A stretch of 64,000 bases of DNA from CAYOSF01 sp964406605 (GCA_964406605.1 CAYOSF010000016.1:10746-74745), one strand, 5' to 3'; shown: positions 1 through 8,219, numbered from the stretch's first letter. The notes: generated from the sequence alone by a model not told the origin. A program made the numbers and translations.

Positions 1-276
1 TGCCACACCCACAACTGGACCAGGAACGAGGACCCCGTCCACCTGCCCGAGCCCGAGATCGACGCTTTGCTGGACCAGATTCTGGTCACCACGGACATCG
101 ACGAGCGGCAACAGTTGGTGATGGAGACGACGCGCAAGATCCTCGACCGCCACGGGCCTTTCCTCTACCTGTTCTCGCCCTATGCCTACACCGCTCGCTG
201 GGACTACCTGCGGGGGTACGAGGACGTTGAGCCCGACATGGTGCTCTACACCTACGACATGTGGCTGGACAAGTAG
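1..276 (+). CDS. ABC-transporter substrate-binding protein, family 5 (C-terminal part, truncated by window edge)
   Basis: The reading frame is open from base 1 and ends at 276, giving the last 91 residues. The sequence has the features of the closing lobe of DppA/OppA-type binding proteins: a helix ending in ILDRHGPFLYLF, an RGYEDV segment and a terminal YTYDMWLDK, where family members usually end with a similar aromatic-rich strand. Such proteins capture oligopeptides, nickel, glycosides or other small solutes outside the membrane and deliver them to the permeases. Two matching permease genes follow on the same strand, so this is the binding component of the same system. The ligand cannot be told from this fragment. 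Confidence 0.85.
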   Translation, partial: CHTHNWTRNEDPVHLPEPEIDALLDQILVTTDIDERQQLVMETTRKILDRHGPFLYLFSPYAYTARWDYLRGYEDVEPDMVLYTYDMWLDK

Positions 277-396
277 CCAACAGTGCCTTGCCGGCGTCGC
301 GGCCAGAATCTTCCGGCGCTGTGATTGCGCCGCGATGGGTATCTAGATGCTAGTCCTCGTCCGACAGGGACCGTCCTCCTTCCGTCGCGCCGTCAC

Positions 397-1356
397 ATGC
401 TAGGCTACGTCATCCGGCGATTGGCCGCGCTCGTGCCCATCCTTGTTGGGGTCTCGATCATCGTCTTCGTTCTCGTGCGCATCATGCCCGGCAACTACGC
501 CCAGATCATGCTGGGTCCGAACGCAACGCCGGAACAGGTGAGTGAGATGGAGCATGAGTTGGGTCTGGACAAGCCGCTCCTGGAGCAGTACTTCGATTGG
601 ATGAGCGGTGTCCTTCAGGGCGACCTGGGCGAGTCCTACGTTCGCAACCGAGGCGTCGGCGACGAGATCCTACACCGCCTGCCGATCACGGGCGAACTAC
701 TGATCATCACGATCCTGGTGACGATCGTCCTGGGACTGACGTTCGGCGCGGTAGCGGCCATGAATCAAGGGCGGCCGATGGACGGCCTGCTGCGCGGAGT
801 GAGCATCCTGGGCATGTCGGTGCCGACGTTCTGGACCGCCACGCTCGTCATCCTGCTCCCCTCGATCTGGTTTCGTTACTCCCCGCCGTTCCAGCACGTG
901 TCGTTCTTCGAGAACCCCTGGGACAATCTGCGTGAGTACGGGCCGCCGGCCATCGTGCTGGGTTTTGCCTCCGCCTGCGGCCTGGCCCGGATCGTACGAG
1001 GCGGCATCCTGGGCGTGATGAGCTCCGACTACATCCGGACGGCGCGCTCGAAGGGTCTACAAGAGCGCATCGTCGTGCGCCGGCACGCCCTGGGCAACGC
1101 CATGCTGCCCGTCGTCACTATCCTTGGGCTGGAGATTGCGACGCTGATGGGCGGCACCGTGATCATCGAGCAAGTCTTCGCGCTCAACGGCCTCGGCCGC
1201 CTGATGCTGGACTCGGTGACCACACGGGACTACCCCGTCATCCAGGTGATGGCGCTGTACGCCGCCGTCGTCTTCGTCGTGATGTCGCTGCTCATCGACC
1301 TCACCTATGCCTGGCTCGACCCCAGAGTGCGGTTGACGGGACCAAGACATGGCTGA
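397..1356 (+). CDS. ABC transporter permease, DppB/OppB family
   Basis: A 319-residue inner-membrane permease of the oligopeptide/dipeptide ABC importer family. I start at ATG 397 because the protein then begins MLGYVIRRLAALVPILVGV, the usual first membrane helix; an upstream in-frame ATG at 325 adds 24 residues with no family resemblance. The N-terminal periplasmic loop has the family-typical LGLDKPLLEQYFDW segment. The cytoplasmic EAA loop that contacts the ATPase is visible as DYIRTARSKGLQERIVVRRH followed by NAMLPVVT. The gene overlaps dppC-like 1349-2230 by 8 bases, so the two are translated together. The ATPase genes are not in the window. Confidence 0.93.
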   Translation: MLGYVIRRLAALVPILVGVSIIVFVLVRIMPGNYAQIMLGPNATPEQVSEMEHELGLDKPLLEQYFDWMSGVLQGDLGESYVRNRGVGDEILHRLPITGELLIITILVTIVLGLTFGAVAAMNQGRPMDGLLRGVSILGMSVPTFWTATLVILLPSIWFRYSPPFQHVSFFENPWDNLREYGPPAIVLGFASACGLARIVRGGILGVMSSDYIRTARSKGLQERIVVRRHALGNAMLPVVTILGLEIATLMGGTVIIEQVFALNGLGRLMLDSVTTRDYPVIQVMALYAAVVFVVMSLLIDLTYAWLDPRVRLTGPRHG

Positions 1357-2230
1357 GGCCCGAATGGCGCTGGAGGTGATGCCCGAGCGGCGCAGATGGA
1401 AGCCGCGGCTCATCTTCAGACGACATCTGATGGCCGTTGCAGGCGTGGCGCTGCTGGTGGCGCTGGGCGTGGTGGCCGCCGCCGCGCCGCTGATCGCGCC
1501 CACAGGCCCGCTGGACCAGAGCGCGCCGGCGCTGGAGGCTCCAACCCTCGCCCATCCGTTCGGCACGGACCTCCTGGGACGGGACGTGTTTTCCCGGGTC
1601 ATCTTCGGCGCCCGCCTCTCGCTAGGCATAGGGTTTGCCTCCGTCACCATAGGGGTGGTGGCCGGCTGCCTCATCGGCGTCGTCTCGGGCTACTTCGGCG
1701 GCTCGGTGGACTACATCGTGCAGCGGCTAGTGGAGGTCGTCCTGGCCTTCCCGCTCCTGATCCTCCTGCTGGTGATCGTGGCCGCCGTGGGCGCCTCGGT
1801 GCAGAACGTCATCTTCGTGATCGGGCTGGTCATGGCCCCGTTCATGTCGCGGATCGTCCGCGCGATCATCCTGGCGGAGAAGGAGCTCCCGTATATCGAG
1901 GCCGCCCGCGCGATCGGCGCGTCGGACAGACGGATCCTGTTCCTCCACCTGCTGCCCTCGGTGATCCCGCTGGCGCTGATCCTGGCGAGCATCGCACTCG
2001 GCGGCGCGATCATGGCGGAGGCCGGCCTGAGCTTCCTCGGCCTTGGCGTGCCGCCGCCCAACCCGTCGTGGGGAGCGGACCTGAGCGGCAATGCGCGCAC
2101 CTACTTCCGGCAGGCGTGGTGGCTCGCCGTCTTCCCAGGCCTCGCCCTCAGCCTGACCATCCTGGGAGCCAACCTCCTCGCGGAGGCGGTGCGGGACGTG
2201 GTGGACCCGTTTGGGCAAGCCATGCGGTGA
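1349..2230 (+). CDS. ABC transporter permease, DppC/OppC family
   Basis: A 293-residue partner permease to the preceding gene. It shows the DppC layout: a charged N-terminus, one membrane helix (MAVAGVALLVALGVVAA), the periplasmic HPFGTDLLGRDVFSRVIFGA motif typical of the family, then a five-helix permease core. The EAA loop reads EAARAIGASDRRILFLHLLP, and GLSFLGLGVPPPNPSWG is the usual conserved stretch near the end. The ATG lies inside the dppB-like gene. A 56-base gap with a good ribosome binding site separates it from the mtaB-like gene, which may be in the same transcript. Confidence 0.94.
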   Translation: MAEARMALEVMPERRRWKPRLIFRRHLMAVAGVALLVALGVVAAAAPLIAPTGPLDQSAPALEAPTLAHPFGTDLLGRDVFSRVIFGARLSLGIGFASVTIGVVAGCLIGVVSGYFGGSVDYIVQRLVEVVLAFPLLILLLVIVAAVGASVQNVIFVIGLVMAPFMSRIVRAIILAEKELPYIEAARAIGASDRRILFLHLLPSVIPLALILASIALGGAIMAEAGLSFLGLGVPPPNPSWGADLSGNARTYFRQAWWLAVFPGLALSLTILGANLLAEAVRDVVDPFGQAMR

Positions 2231-2286
2231 GGACGATCCGCAACGCTGAACAAGCAGAAGGAATCTTCATTCCTGGAGGCTAGACC

Positions 2287-3654
2287 TTGCGTTTCACTTC
2301 TCTCTGCGTGAGTGACCCCGACGAGCTGATCTTCGGGCGGGCACCGAAGCCGGTCGAGTGCGGGCATGGGCTAAGCATCGGCGCGGGCACCGTCTATGCC
2401 GAGGTGAACTTCACTCTGCCGACGATGGCCCTGGACGATTCCACGTACGCGGAGACCATCCGCATCTACGAGGAGACGGCCCGCGCGGTCGTCGCTCGGG
2501 CGACGGCGCTGCAGGCGCCGGGGCTGGTCATCGAGTTCGAGCACCTTCCGCCCATGACGGAGCGGCCGGAGTGGGGCGCCGCGATAACGGAACGGCTCGC
2601 CTCCGTGCTCAGGGAGGCCCATGCGGAGCAGGGCCTTCCCTGCGCGCTCCGAGTGACGCCGGTCGACGTCCGCCATCACCATCATCCGCCCAGACTACGG
2701 GACGGAGAGGAATGGGAGTCGCTTCGGGAGTCGTTCGTGCTGTGCGCGGAGGCGGGGGCAGACATCGTGTCGATCGAGTCCGTCGGGGGCAAGGAGGTCT
2801 CCGATGAGGCCCTGCTCGCTGGCGACATCGGGGGGATAGCGTTGGCGTTGGGCGTGCTGGCGGCGCGGGACATGGCCTGGCTTTGGGACGAGATCGTCTC
2901 CATCGCTGAGGCCCGGTCGATCGTGCCTGGGGGCGACACCGCCTGCGGCTTCGGCAACACGGCCATGCAGCTCGCTCATCAGAGGCTGCTGCCTGAGACG
3001 CTGGCGGCGGTTGTCCGCGCGATGACGGCGGCCCGCTCGCTGGTGGCGTTCGAGCGCGGGGCGGTCGGCCCCTCCAAAGACTGCGCATACGAGGGGCCGG
3101 TCCTGAAGGCGATCGCCGGTTGCCCGCTGTCCATGGAGGGCAAATCGGCGGCATGCGCCCATTTCAGCCCGGTGGGCAATATCGCGTCGAGCATGTGCGA
3201 CCTCTGGAGCAACGAGTCCGTTCAACGCGTCGAGTTGCTGTCGGGATCCGCTCCTGAAGCCTTCGCCGAGGCACTGATCTACGACTGCCGTCTCATGAAC
3301 GAGGCGCTGCTGCGAGGGAACGAGAAGACGTTGCGGGACCTGCTGGTGTTCTCTGACGTGTACCGGAGCCCCCAGGCGCTGGTGCTGTCGCCGCACGCGG
3401 CCGTCGCCATCGCCTCTGTCATCGTGGGCGAGGCCGATGACTATCGGCGGACGGTCAAGGCCGGCCTCAAGGCGGCGACCCTTATCCGCGAAGCCGTGGA
3501 CGCCTCGCTCCTTTCGCTCAACAAGGCGGAGCGCCGCTGGCTGGAGCGAATCGAGTCGGCGCTGGCAGGCCTGCCGGAACAGGAACAAGAGTTGCGCGAG
3601 CGGCTAGCGCCCACCTACGGGCACCTGTACGACCCGGCCAGCTACGGGCTCTAG
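2287..3654 (+). CDS. mtaB: MtaB-like methanol:corrinoid methyltransferase
   Basis: A 455-residue protein resembling MtaB, which moves the methyl group of methanol to a corrinoid protein (MtaC). The similarity runs from start to end: KPVECGHGLSIGAG, SIESVGGKEVSDEALL, GGDTACGFGNTAM, GAVGPSKDCAYEGPVLKAI, CDLWSNESVQ. The three zinc ligands known in Methanosarcina MtaB (Glu164, Cys220, Cys269) appear to correspond to Glu164, Cys220 and Cys266 here, so the site looks intact. Translation starts at TTG 2287, 8 bases after GGAGG. No MtaC or MtaA gene is adjacent. The substrate could be methanol or another methylated compound; the upstream ABC importer suggests it may be imported, which is inference. 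Confidence 0.88.
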   Translation: MRFTSLCVSDPDELIFGRAPKPVECGHGLSIGAGTVYAEVNFTLPTMALDDSTYAETIRIYEETARAVVARATALQAPGLVIEFEHLPPMTERPEWGAAITERLASVLREAHAEQGLPCALRVTPVDVRHHHHPPRLRDGEEWESLRESFVLCAEAGADIVSIESVGGKEVSDEALLAGDIGGIALALGVLAARDMAWLWDEIVSIAEARSIVPGGDTACGFGNTAMQLAHQRLLPETLAAVVRAMTAARSLVAFERGAVGPSKDCAYEGPVLKAIAGCPLSMEGKSAACAHFSPVGNIASSMCDLWSNESVQRVELLSGSAPEAFAEALIYDCRLMNEALLRGNEKTLRDLLVFSDVYRSPQALVLSPHAAVAIASVIVGEADDYRRTVKAGLKAATLIREAVDASLLSLNKAERRWLERIESALAGLPEQEQELRERLAPTYGHLYDPASYGL

Positions 3655-3667
3655 AGCAGCCGGAGCC

Positions 3668-4306
3668 TTGCCCACAAACGGCCAGAGAGAGACGGCGGGT
3701 CACCTGGATCATGAGCTGCGTGTCGTGAAACAATTGGACGTGGCCATTTCATTTCAGGTGCCGGCCGTCATTCTCGTCTTTGGCGCCAACTGCACCGGCA
3801 AGTCCAGCCTGGGGCGAGCGCTCGCGGGTCGTGTCGAGCGATGCGCGTTCATCGAGATCGACGAACTGAGATACAAGGTTGTCGGCGGGCTCGTTGCCTA
3901 CAGGGCGGTCAACAAGTCGTGGGACTACCCGGAAGAGGCTGCACGCCAGGCCAGAATCGGTCTGCGGAATGCCGTGCGGCTGGCCCGAGGCTTCGCCGAG
4001 GAGGGGTTCAGCAGTGTGGTCGACGGGCTGGAGAGGGAATGCATACCGGGCTCAGGTTGGGGCGAGACGCAGTTCCCCGATCTCGCCGTGTACAACATCG
4101 TGGTGACGTGTGATGAAGCCACACTCGCCAAACGCTGGAACCTCACGGACTGGCCCGAGGACGCGGCGCGGAAGACGGCCCTAAAGGAGCTCGCGTGGTA
4201 TCGCTCCAAGAGCTCCCTGTTCGATGGGGTCGTCGACACGACGCATACGGATCCTGAGGCGGCCGCCGATGCCGTGGCAAGCCAGGTATTGACCAGGAAG
4301 TCGTGA
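3668..4306 (+). CDS. P-loop NTPase/kinase-like protein of unknown role
   Basis: Up to 212 residues with a Walker A loop GANCTGKSSLGRAL near residue 40, placed after a short hydrophobic strand (PAVILVFG), as in small nucleotide or sugar kinases and zeta-toxin-like ATPases. An acidic strand after it (FIEIDELRYK) could hold the base-activating aspartate. The C-terminal half is helical, with no motif I can name. The start is uncertain: TTG 3668 is the first, GTG 3725 would still retain the full P-loop strand. It lies 13 bases after the mtaB-like gene and could be co-transcribed. I do not recognise a specific family. Confidence 0.7.
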   Translation: MPTNGQRETAGHLDHELRVVKQLDVAISFQVPAVILVFGANCTGKSSLGRALAGRVERCAFIEIDELRYKVVGGLVAYRAVNKSWDYPEEAARQARIGLRNAVRLARGFAEEGFSSVVDGLERECIPGSGWGETQFPDLAVYNIVVTCDEATLAKRWNLTDWPEDAARKTALKELAWYRSKSSLFDGVVDTTHTDPEAAADAVASQVLTRKS

Positions 4307-4353
4307 CCGGCGCACTCATGACGTCGGGCGGACGCGGTGGCGGTCCGAAGGAG

Positions 4354-4890
4354 CTAGCGGCAGAGACGAGGTAACTCAGACCGCAGCCGTTCCTCAACCG
4401 ACCGACGAACCTCCTTCCGGTTAGCCTCGCTCAACTCGAAGAGTAAGGTATCCCGCCGCGCTTTCATCTCGTCGGCGAAGGGATGGCGCGCCAGCATGAT
4501 GGTGCCGAAGACGAGGCGCTCGCGGCGCAGCGCCTCCACGACCGCCCGCTGGAAGGCGATAGACAGAAGCTCCATCTTTCCGATCTCGTCGATAACGATC
4601 AGGTGGCCGGCCTCGGTGCCCGCCTCGACAGCGGGCACGCCAACCCGATCGAGCGCGGCCACGTCCACGCCATAGCGGCCGACGCGCTGGCGTCCCTTGA
4701 TGCCGACGTTCGCCAGCACGGCGGTCCGGCCCTCCAGCGTGACCAGCTCGAAGCCGGTACGCCGGCCATCCCGTCCACGGGACTCACGGGTGTAGAAGCC
4801 GGACGCGGGAACCTCCAACGCCTCGACGACACCCCGCACGAGGGTCGTCTTGCCGGTTCCGGGACGGCCGGTGACTAGAATGGCGGGCAT
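4354..4890 (-). CDS. Nucleoside-triphosphatase, THEP1 family
   Basis: A 178-residue P-loop protein starting MPAILVTGRPGTGKTTLVRG, with Walker A GRPGTGKT at residues 8-15 and Walker B LIVIDEIGKMEL. The YTRESRGRDGRRTGFELV segment is characteristic of the THEP1 family, which hydrolyses NTPs to NDPs in vitro and whose cellular role is unclear. The open frame runs much further upstream, but ATG 4890 gives the normal THEP1 length and N-terminus, so I use it. It is transcribed away from the selenoprotein gene at 5084. Confidence 0.9.
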   Translation of the reverse strand: MPAILVTGRPGTGKTTLVRGVVEALEVPASGFYTRESRGRDGRRTGFELVTLEGRTAVLANVGIKGRQRVGRYGVDVAALDRVGVPAVEAGTEAGHLIVIDEIGKMELLSIAFQRAVVEALRRERLVFGTIMLARHPFADEMKARRDTLLFELSEANRKEVRRSVEERLRSELPRLCR

Positions 4891-5021
4891 CGTCGACACG
4901 AAGAGCGTACAACATGGCCGCAAGGAGTGGGCCTGGCTGACTTGGGCTCGGAGGCCGACCATGGGCCGATGCCATCGGGATTCGCGACGCGGCCCCGGTA
5001 GCAGGCCGCCGTCGCTGCGGG

Positions 5022-5027
5022 TATAAT
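5022..5027 (+). promoter_or_regulatory. -10 promoter element (TATAAT) of the selenoprotein gene
   Basis: A perfect TATAAT lies 57 bases upstream of ATG 5084. It is preceded by GGG and no convincing -35 is visible. Transcription should begin near 5034, leaving a leader of about 50 bases. Confidence 0.5.
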
Positions 5028-5083
5028 CGCCCACAAGCGAGAGCGGAACGCCTGCAAAGAGGACGCTCGGAAGGAGGCGACTG

Positions 5084-5368
5084 ATGGAAGACCGGTACGC
5101 GGGCAACCTCACGATCGAGATAAGGTACTGCGCCCCCTGAGGGTACCTGCCTTTGGCCGCCTGGATGGCGACCGAGATCTGGCATGAGTTCGGCAGCCAA
5201 GCCCCGGTGACCATCATCCCGGTGGCGGACGGCCGCCTGGAAGTCGAAGCCAACGGAGAGGGACTGCTCGACCGGAAGGCGGAGGGGGGCGCCTACCCGG
5301 AGATGAAGCGCGTCCGCGAGCTCAAGCAGGAGATCAGACGCCGGCTGGACTCCAACGCCCCAGCCTAG
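5084..5368 (+). CDS. SelW/Rdx-family selenoprotein (UGA at codon 19 read as selenocysteine)
   Basis: A 94-residue protein if the in-frame TGA at 5138-5140 is read as selenocysteine. AAGGAGG (5071-5077) sits 6 bases before ATG 5084, an excellent start. The product opens with a beta strand LTIEIRYCAP, then U, then GYLPLAAWM; this is the CxxU redox motif of SelW, SelT and SelH thioredoxin-like proteins (Cys16-Ala-Pro-Sec19). After the UGA the same frame continues with a helix (ATEIWHEFG), a strand RLEVEANG, and the family-typical DRKAEGGAYPEMKRVREL. A bacterial SECIS-like hairpin follows the UGA (5155-5173). The family is thought to act in thiol redox chemistry. If UGA were a stop, both halves would be useless, yet both are well conserved in pattern. 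Confidence 0.85.
5155..5173 (+). promoter_or_regulatory. Bacterial SECIS-like hairpin
   Basis: GGCCGCC (5155-5161) pairs with GGCGACC (5167-5173), seven positions with one C-A mismatch, closing a five-base loop TGGAT. The loop begins 21 bases after the UGA and has G as its second base. Known bacterial SECIS elements place a small apical loop with an early G 16-37 bases after the UGA, so position and shape both agree. It lies inside the coding region, as required in bacteria. Confidence 0.7.
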
Positions 5369-5468
5369 CAGCCAGCGCGCACGGCGCGTTGCCGGGCCTT
5401 GGGCCAACCTCGGCCGCCGCGTGACGCCTCAGGCACCTCCCCGCACAGGGTGTCGCCCTGGAGATCGT

Positions 5469-6533
5469 ATGAATGCAGTGCAGGTAGACCCAGATCGTAT
5501 CAGAAGCGCGTGGGAGGGCCGGATCTCCGGCTGCCAGCTAGGCAAGGCGGTGGAGGCGCTCTCGGCGAGCGGGTACGACGCGCTCCAGCGTTACCTCCAG
5601 GAGACCGGGGCGCTTCCGCTCCGGGACTACGTCCCCTACCGAGAGGGCGCGCAGGTGTACCAGAGATCGTGCAAGGGTCATCTCACCCGCAGCGAGCCCG
5701 ACGACGACATCAACTACACTGTTCTGGCGCTGCGGATGCTCGAGCGTTCTGGACTGGGCCTGTCGACAGAAGACGTGGCCCGCGCCTGGCTGCGGCTGCT
5801 GCCCGCGGCCGCCGTCTGGACGGCGGAGCGGGCGGCCTACCTGACGCTATTGCAGCGAGCCCACGAGGCGTTCGCCTACGGCCTGCCGCCCGGTTTCGAC
5901 CTCTCCGAGTGCGCCCGCAACCAGTACTCGGAATGGATCGGTGCCCAGATCCGGGCGGACATGTACGGATGGGTCTGCCCCGGCCGGCCGGAGCTCGCGG
6001 CCGATCTCGCCCGGCGGGACGCCTCGCTCTCGCACACGGGCGAGGGGATCCACGGCGCGACGTTCATCGCCGCCCTGGGCGCCGCAATCCCGGCGTCACC
6101 CTCCTTCGACGCGGCCATCGATGCCGCGATCGAACAGGTCCCCGGCGACTCCGCCGTGGCTGGGGCGGTCGGGTTCGCTCGGTCGGTGGCAGGCACGCCC
6201 GGCGCAGCCGAGCGCATACGCGACCGATACCGTGATCTCCCAACCGTACATACTGTCAATAATCTCTGTCTCGTCGTATGGGCGCTGTTGTCCAGCGAGG
6301 ACGATTTCTCGGCGGCCGTGGGCGAGGCGGTCGCTGCGGGCTGGGACACCGACTGCAACGGCGCAACTGTCGGCGGGCTCTGGGGTCTTACCGGCAGGCC
6401 GATCCCCACGCATTGGACCGAGCCGTGGGGAGGCAGGATCGCGGTCAACGTGGCGGGCGTCGGGGAGTTGAAACTCGATGACCTGGTCGATCGGACGGTC
6501 GCCGTCGCCCGGCGCCTCGGTGAGCAAGCGTGA
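5469..6533 (+). CDS. ADP-ribosylglycohydrolase family protein
   Basis: A 354-residue member of the DraG/ARH fold. The dinuclear metal site is represented by SEPDDDINYT near residue 75-84 and, near the C-terminus, by GWDTDCNGATVGGLWG, the classic second metal-binding segment. These enzymes remove ADP-ribose from proteins or cleave related N-glycosides. ATG 5469 is chosen over an ATG at 5421 because the family resemblance begins at DPDRIRSAWEGRISGC. A ribokinase gene starts 8 bases after its stop, so the pair probably release and then phosphorylate a ribosyl sugar; that linkage is inference. Confidence 0.88.
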   Translation: MNAVQVDPDRIRSAWEGRISGCQLGKAVEALSASGYDALQRYLQETGALPLRDYVPYREGAQVYQRSCKGHLTRSEPDDDINYTVLALRMLERSGLGLSTEDVARAWLRLLPAAAVWTAERAAYLTLLQRAHEAFAYGLPPGFDLSECARNQYSEWIGAQIRADMYGWVCPGRPELAADLARRDASLSHTGEGIHGATFIAALGAAIPASPSFDAAIDAAIEQVPGDSAVAGAVGFARSVAGTPGAAERIRDRYRDLPTVHTVNNLCLVVWALLSSEDDFSAAVGEAVAAGWDTDCNGATVGGLWGLTGRPIPTHWTEPWGGRIAVNVAGVGELKLDDLVDRTVAVARRLGEQA

Positions 6534-6540
6534 TCTCACG

Positions 6541-7476
6541 ATGAGCCCGGGCGTTGTCGTCTTCGGCGGCCTCAACATGGACCTCATGGTAGAGACACCC
6601 CGACCTGCCGGTCCGGGCCAGACAATCGAGGGGACGCGCTTCTACACAGCGCCCGGCGGCAAGGGCGGAAACCAGGCGGTCGCCGCCGCTCGGATTCTCG
6701 AGGGCCGGGGCGCGGTCGACCTGGTCGCGCGCGCGGGCGGCGACCGTTTCGGTGACGAGATGCTCGGCTACTTGCAGAGCGCGGGCGTCGGGAGCCGGTT
6801 CGTGCGCCGCGACAACGAGGCGACCTCCGGCGTAGCGGTGATCTTCATCGACCCCACGGGCGAGAACTACGTGAATCCGGTGTACGGAGCGAACGCTCGT
6901 TGCGATGCGCAGCAGGTCGCCGACGTGCGGGAGGCGCTGGACCACGCGACCGTGCTTCTCGTTCAGCACGAGGTGCCGCTGGACGTGACGCTGGACGCAA
7001 TGCTAGCCGCGCGCGAGCGGGGAGCAACGGTCATCCTCGACCCATCCCCGACGAAGCACCCGCTGCCAAGCGGCTTCCTGAAAGCGGCCGATATTGTCAC
7101 GCCGAACCAACATGAGGCTGCGGACCTGTGCGGTACTGAGGTGAGAGACGCCTCCTCCGCCCGGGAGGCGGCGCGGCGTCTGCTCGAAGCCGGGCCCAGC
7201 GCCGTGGTGATCACGCTCGGTGAGAGCGGCGCACACATCGAAACGTCCCGCTTATCCGTCGAGGTGCCGGCACCGCGGGTGAAGGCGGTGGCCTCGGTCG
7301 GAGCGGGCGATGCATTCAACGGCGCGCTCGCAGCCGCGCTCGCGGAAGAACTGGAGCTGCCCGAGGCCGTCCGCTGGGGCGTCGCCGCCGGTGCGCTCTC
7401 CGTCACGAGGCCGGGCGCCCAGGAAGCCATGCCCCAAAGAAGCGACGTGGAGGCGTTGTTGGCCGAGGCCTGGTAG
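6541..7476 (+). CDS. PfkB-family carbohydrate kinase, ribokinase-like
   Basis: A 311-residue kinase that would transfer phosphate from ATP to a sugar such as ribose. Family marks: the N-terminal VVFGGLNMDLMVETPRPAGP, the sugar-binding APGGKGGNQAVAAARIL near residue 40, and the catalytic ASVGAGDAFNGALAAAL near residue 260, with Asp in GAGD as the base. I begin at ATG 6541; the open frame extends 21 codons upstream into the preceding gene. Its position directly behind the ADP-ribosylglycohydrolase suggests use of the released ribose moiety. PfkB members vary in substrate, so ribokinase is likely but not certain. Confidence 0.88.
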   Translation: MSPGVVVFGGLNMDLMVETPRPAGPGQTIEGTRFYTAPGGKGGNQAVAAARILEGRGAVDLVARAGGDRFGDEMLGYLQSAGVGSRFVRRDNEATSGVAVIFIDPTGENYVNPVYGANARCDAQQVADVREALDHATVLLVQHEVPLDVTLDAMLAARERGATVILDPSPTKHPLPSGFLKAADIVTPNQHEAADLCGTEVRDASSAREAARRLLEAGPSAVVITLGESGAHIETSRLSVEVPAPRVKAVASVGAGDAFNGALAAALAEELELPEAVRWGVAAGALSVTRPGAQEAMPQRSDVEALLAEAW

Positions 7477-8052
7477 CAGGCGATGCGGTTTCGGCGAAAC
7501 GCCGCTGTGCCCGCGGCTCCACGAGCGGCGACGGCTCGCTGAAAAAAAGTTGGGCGGATACTCAATATTGCCCATGCGAACGCGGGCCAGCAGGGCTATG
7601 CTATGGATGGTCTGGGAAGGTTGTCGTAGGGTAGTGCTGCACAGGCGGCCTGCCCTGCGGCTCCCTATCCCGCTCCCAGGCCAACGTGGCGACCGGGTTC
7701 GAGGCGTATTCCGCGCCAAAGCATGGCGCGTCTTCCGGAGGGGGGCCTTGGTGGACACATTGCTGGGTGGGCGGAAGGAAAGGGCAGGCGGCAGGGGCCC
7801 GCTACCAGGGGGATCCGGTGGCAAGAACCCCGAAGGGATGGCAACGATCCCCACCGCCTGCTTCTACCAGAATACAAGAATAGCCCGCTAATGAACAACG
7901 GGGAGGGCGATCTTTTTGCCTTCGCCACCGTATTCTGGATGACCTGCGCCAACCAGGCCGATGGAGGCGAGCTGGTCTTCAACCAGTGGGTGTGAGGCCA
8001 GTGGGTGGAGGTGGAGCCACATCCTGGAATGCTGGAAGAGACGCCCCTGGAC

Positions 8053-8109
8053 CGCCCCAATCTCTCGGGTGACTCGATGCCGCCCCCTGCCGGCGCGCCG
8101 GCGGGTCGG
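8053..8109. repeat. 57-bp direct repeat, copy 1
   Basis: Identical to 9605-9661 except for one base (G at 8104, A at 9656). It contains the perfect 14-base palindrome GCCGGCGCGCCGGC and the stretch TCTCTCGGGTGACTCGATG. The two copies are 1552 bases apart and bracket the two surface-protein genes at 8220-9468. Confidence 0.9.
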
Positions 8110-8131
8110 GAGCGGCGTGAGGCACCTCCTC

Positions 8132-8200
8132 GCTGACCGCACGCGAGAGAACCACCCCGCAGGGCTGCGGGAGACGGCGCAAGCCGAGCACACTCTCAGC
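8132..8200 (+). promoter_or_regulatory. Possible structured leader RNA (three-way junction) before the gene at 8220
   Basis: Outer pairing GCTGA (8132-8136) with TCAGC (8196-8200), or alternatively GAGAG (8145-8149) with CTCTC (8193-8197), encloses two hairpins: CCCGCA/TGCGGG (8156-8161, 8166-8171) and CGGC-GCAA-GCCG (8175-8186) with a GNRA tetraloop. The ribosome binding site follows within 15 bases. It matches no riboswitch class I know. Confidence 0.35.
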
Positions 8201-8219
8201 CACAGGAGGAGGAACGACA

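Larger units (their letters stand above)
7477..8219. other. 743-base stretch without a convincing gene
   Basis: Open frames here are short, lack family resemblance and are best read as chance. The stretch holds a run of seven A at 7542-7548, one copy of a 57-bp direct repeat (8053-8109), and a foldable leader (8132-8200) in front of the gene at 8220. I looked for RNase P RNA, tmRNA and tRNA signatures and found none. It may contain remnants of decayed genes. Confidence 0.5.

Noticed and set aside
5138..5140. TGA inside the gene at 5084 read as a stop, making it a pseudogene
   Set aside because: The site falls exactly at the redox-active position of the SelW motif, both flanks keep the family pattern, and a SECIS-like hairpin follows at the right distance.
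4891..5253. Long N-terminal extension of the THEP1 protein
   Set aside because: It would overlap the oppositely oriented selenoprotein gene and precedes a standard THEP1 start at ATG 4890.
7665..8060. Possible genes in the gap at 7.5-8.2 kb
   Set aside because: Competing open frames on both strands, no ribosome binding sites, no recognisable domains.
7477..8219. RNase P RNA or tmRNA in the largest gap
   Set aside because: The conserved GAGGAAAGTCC-type and tmRNA end sequences are not present on either strand.
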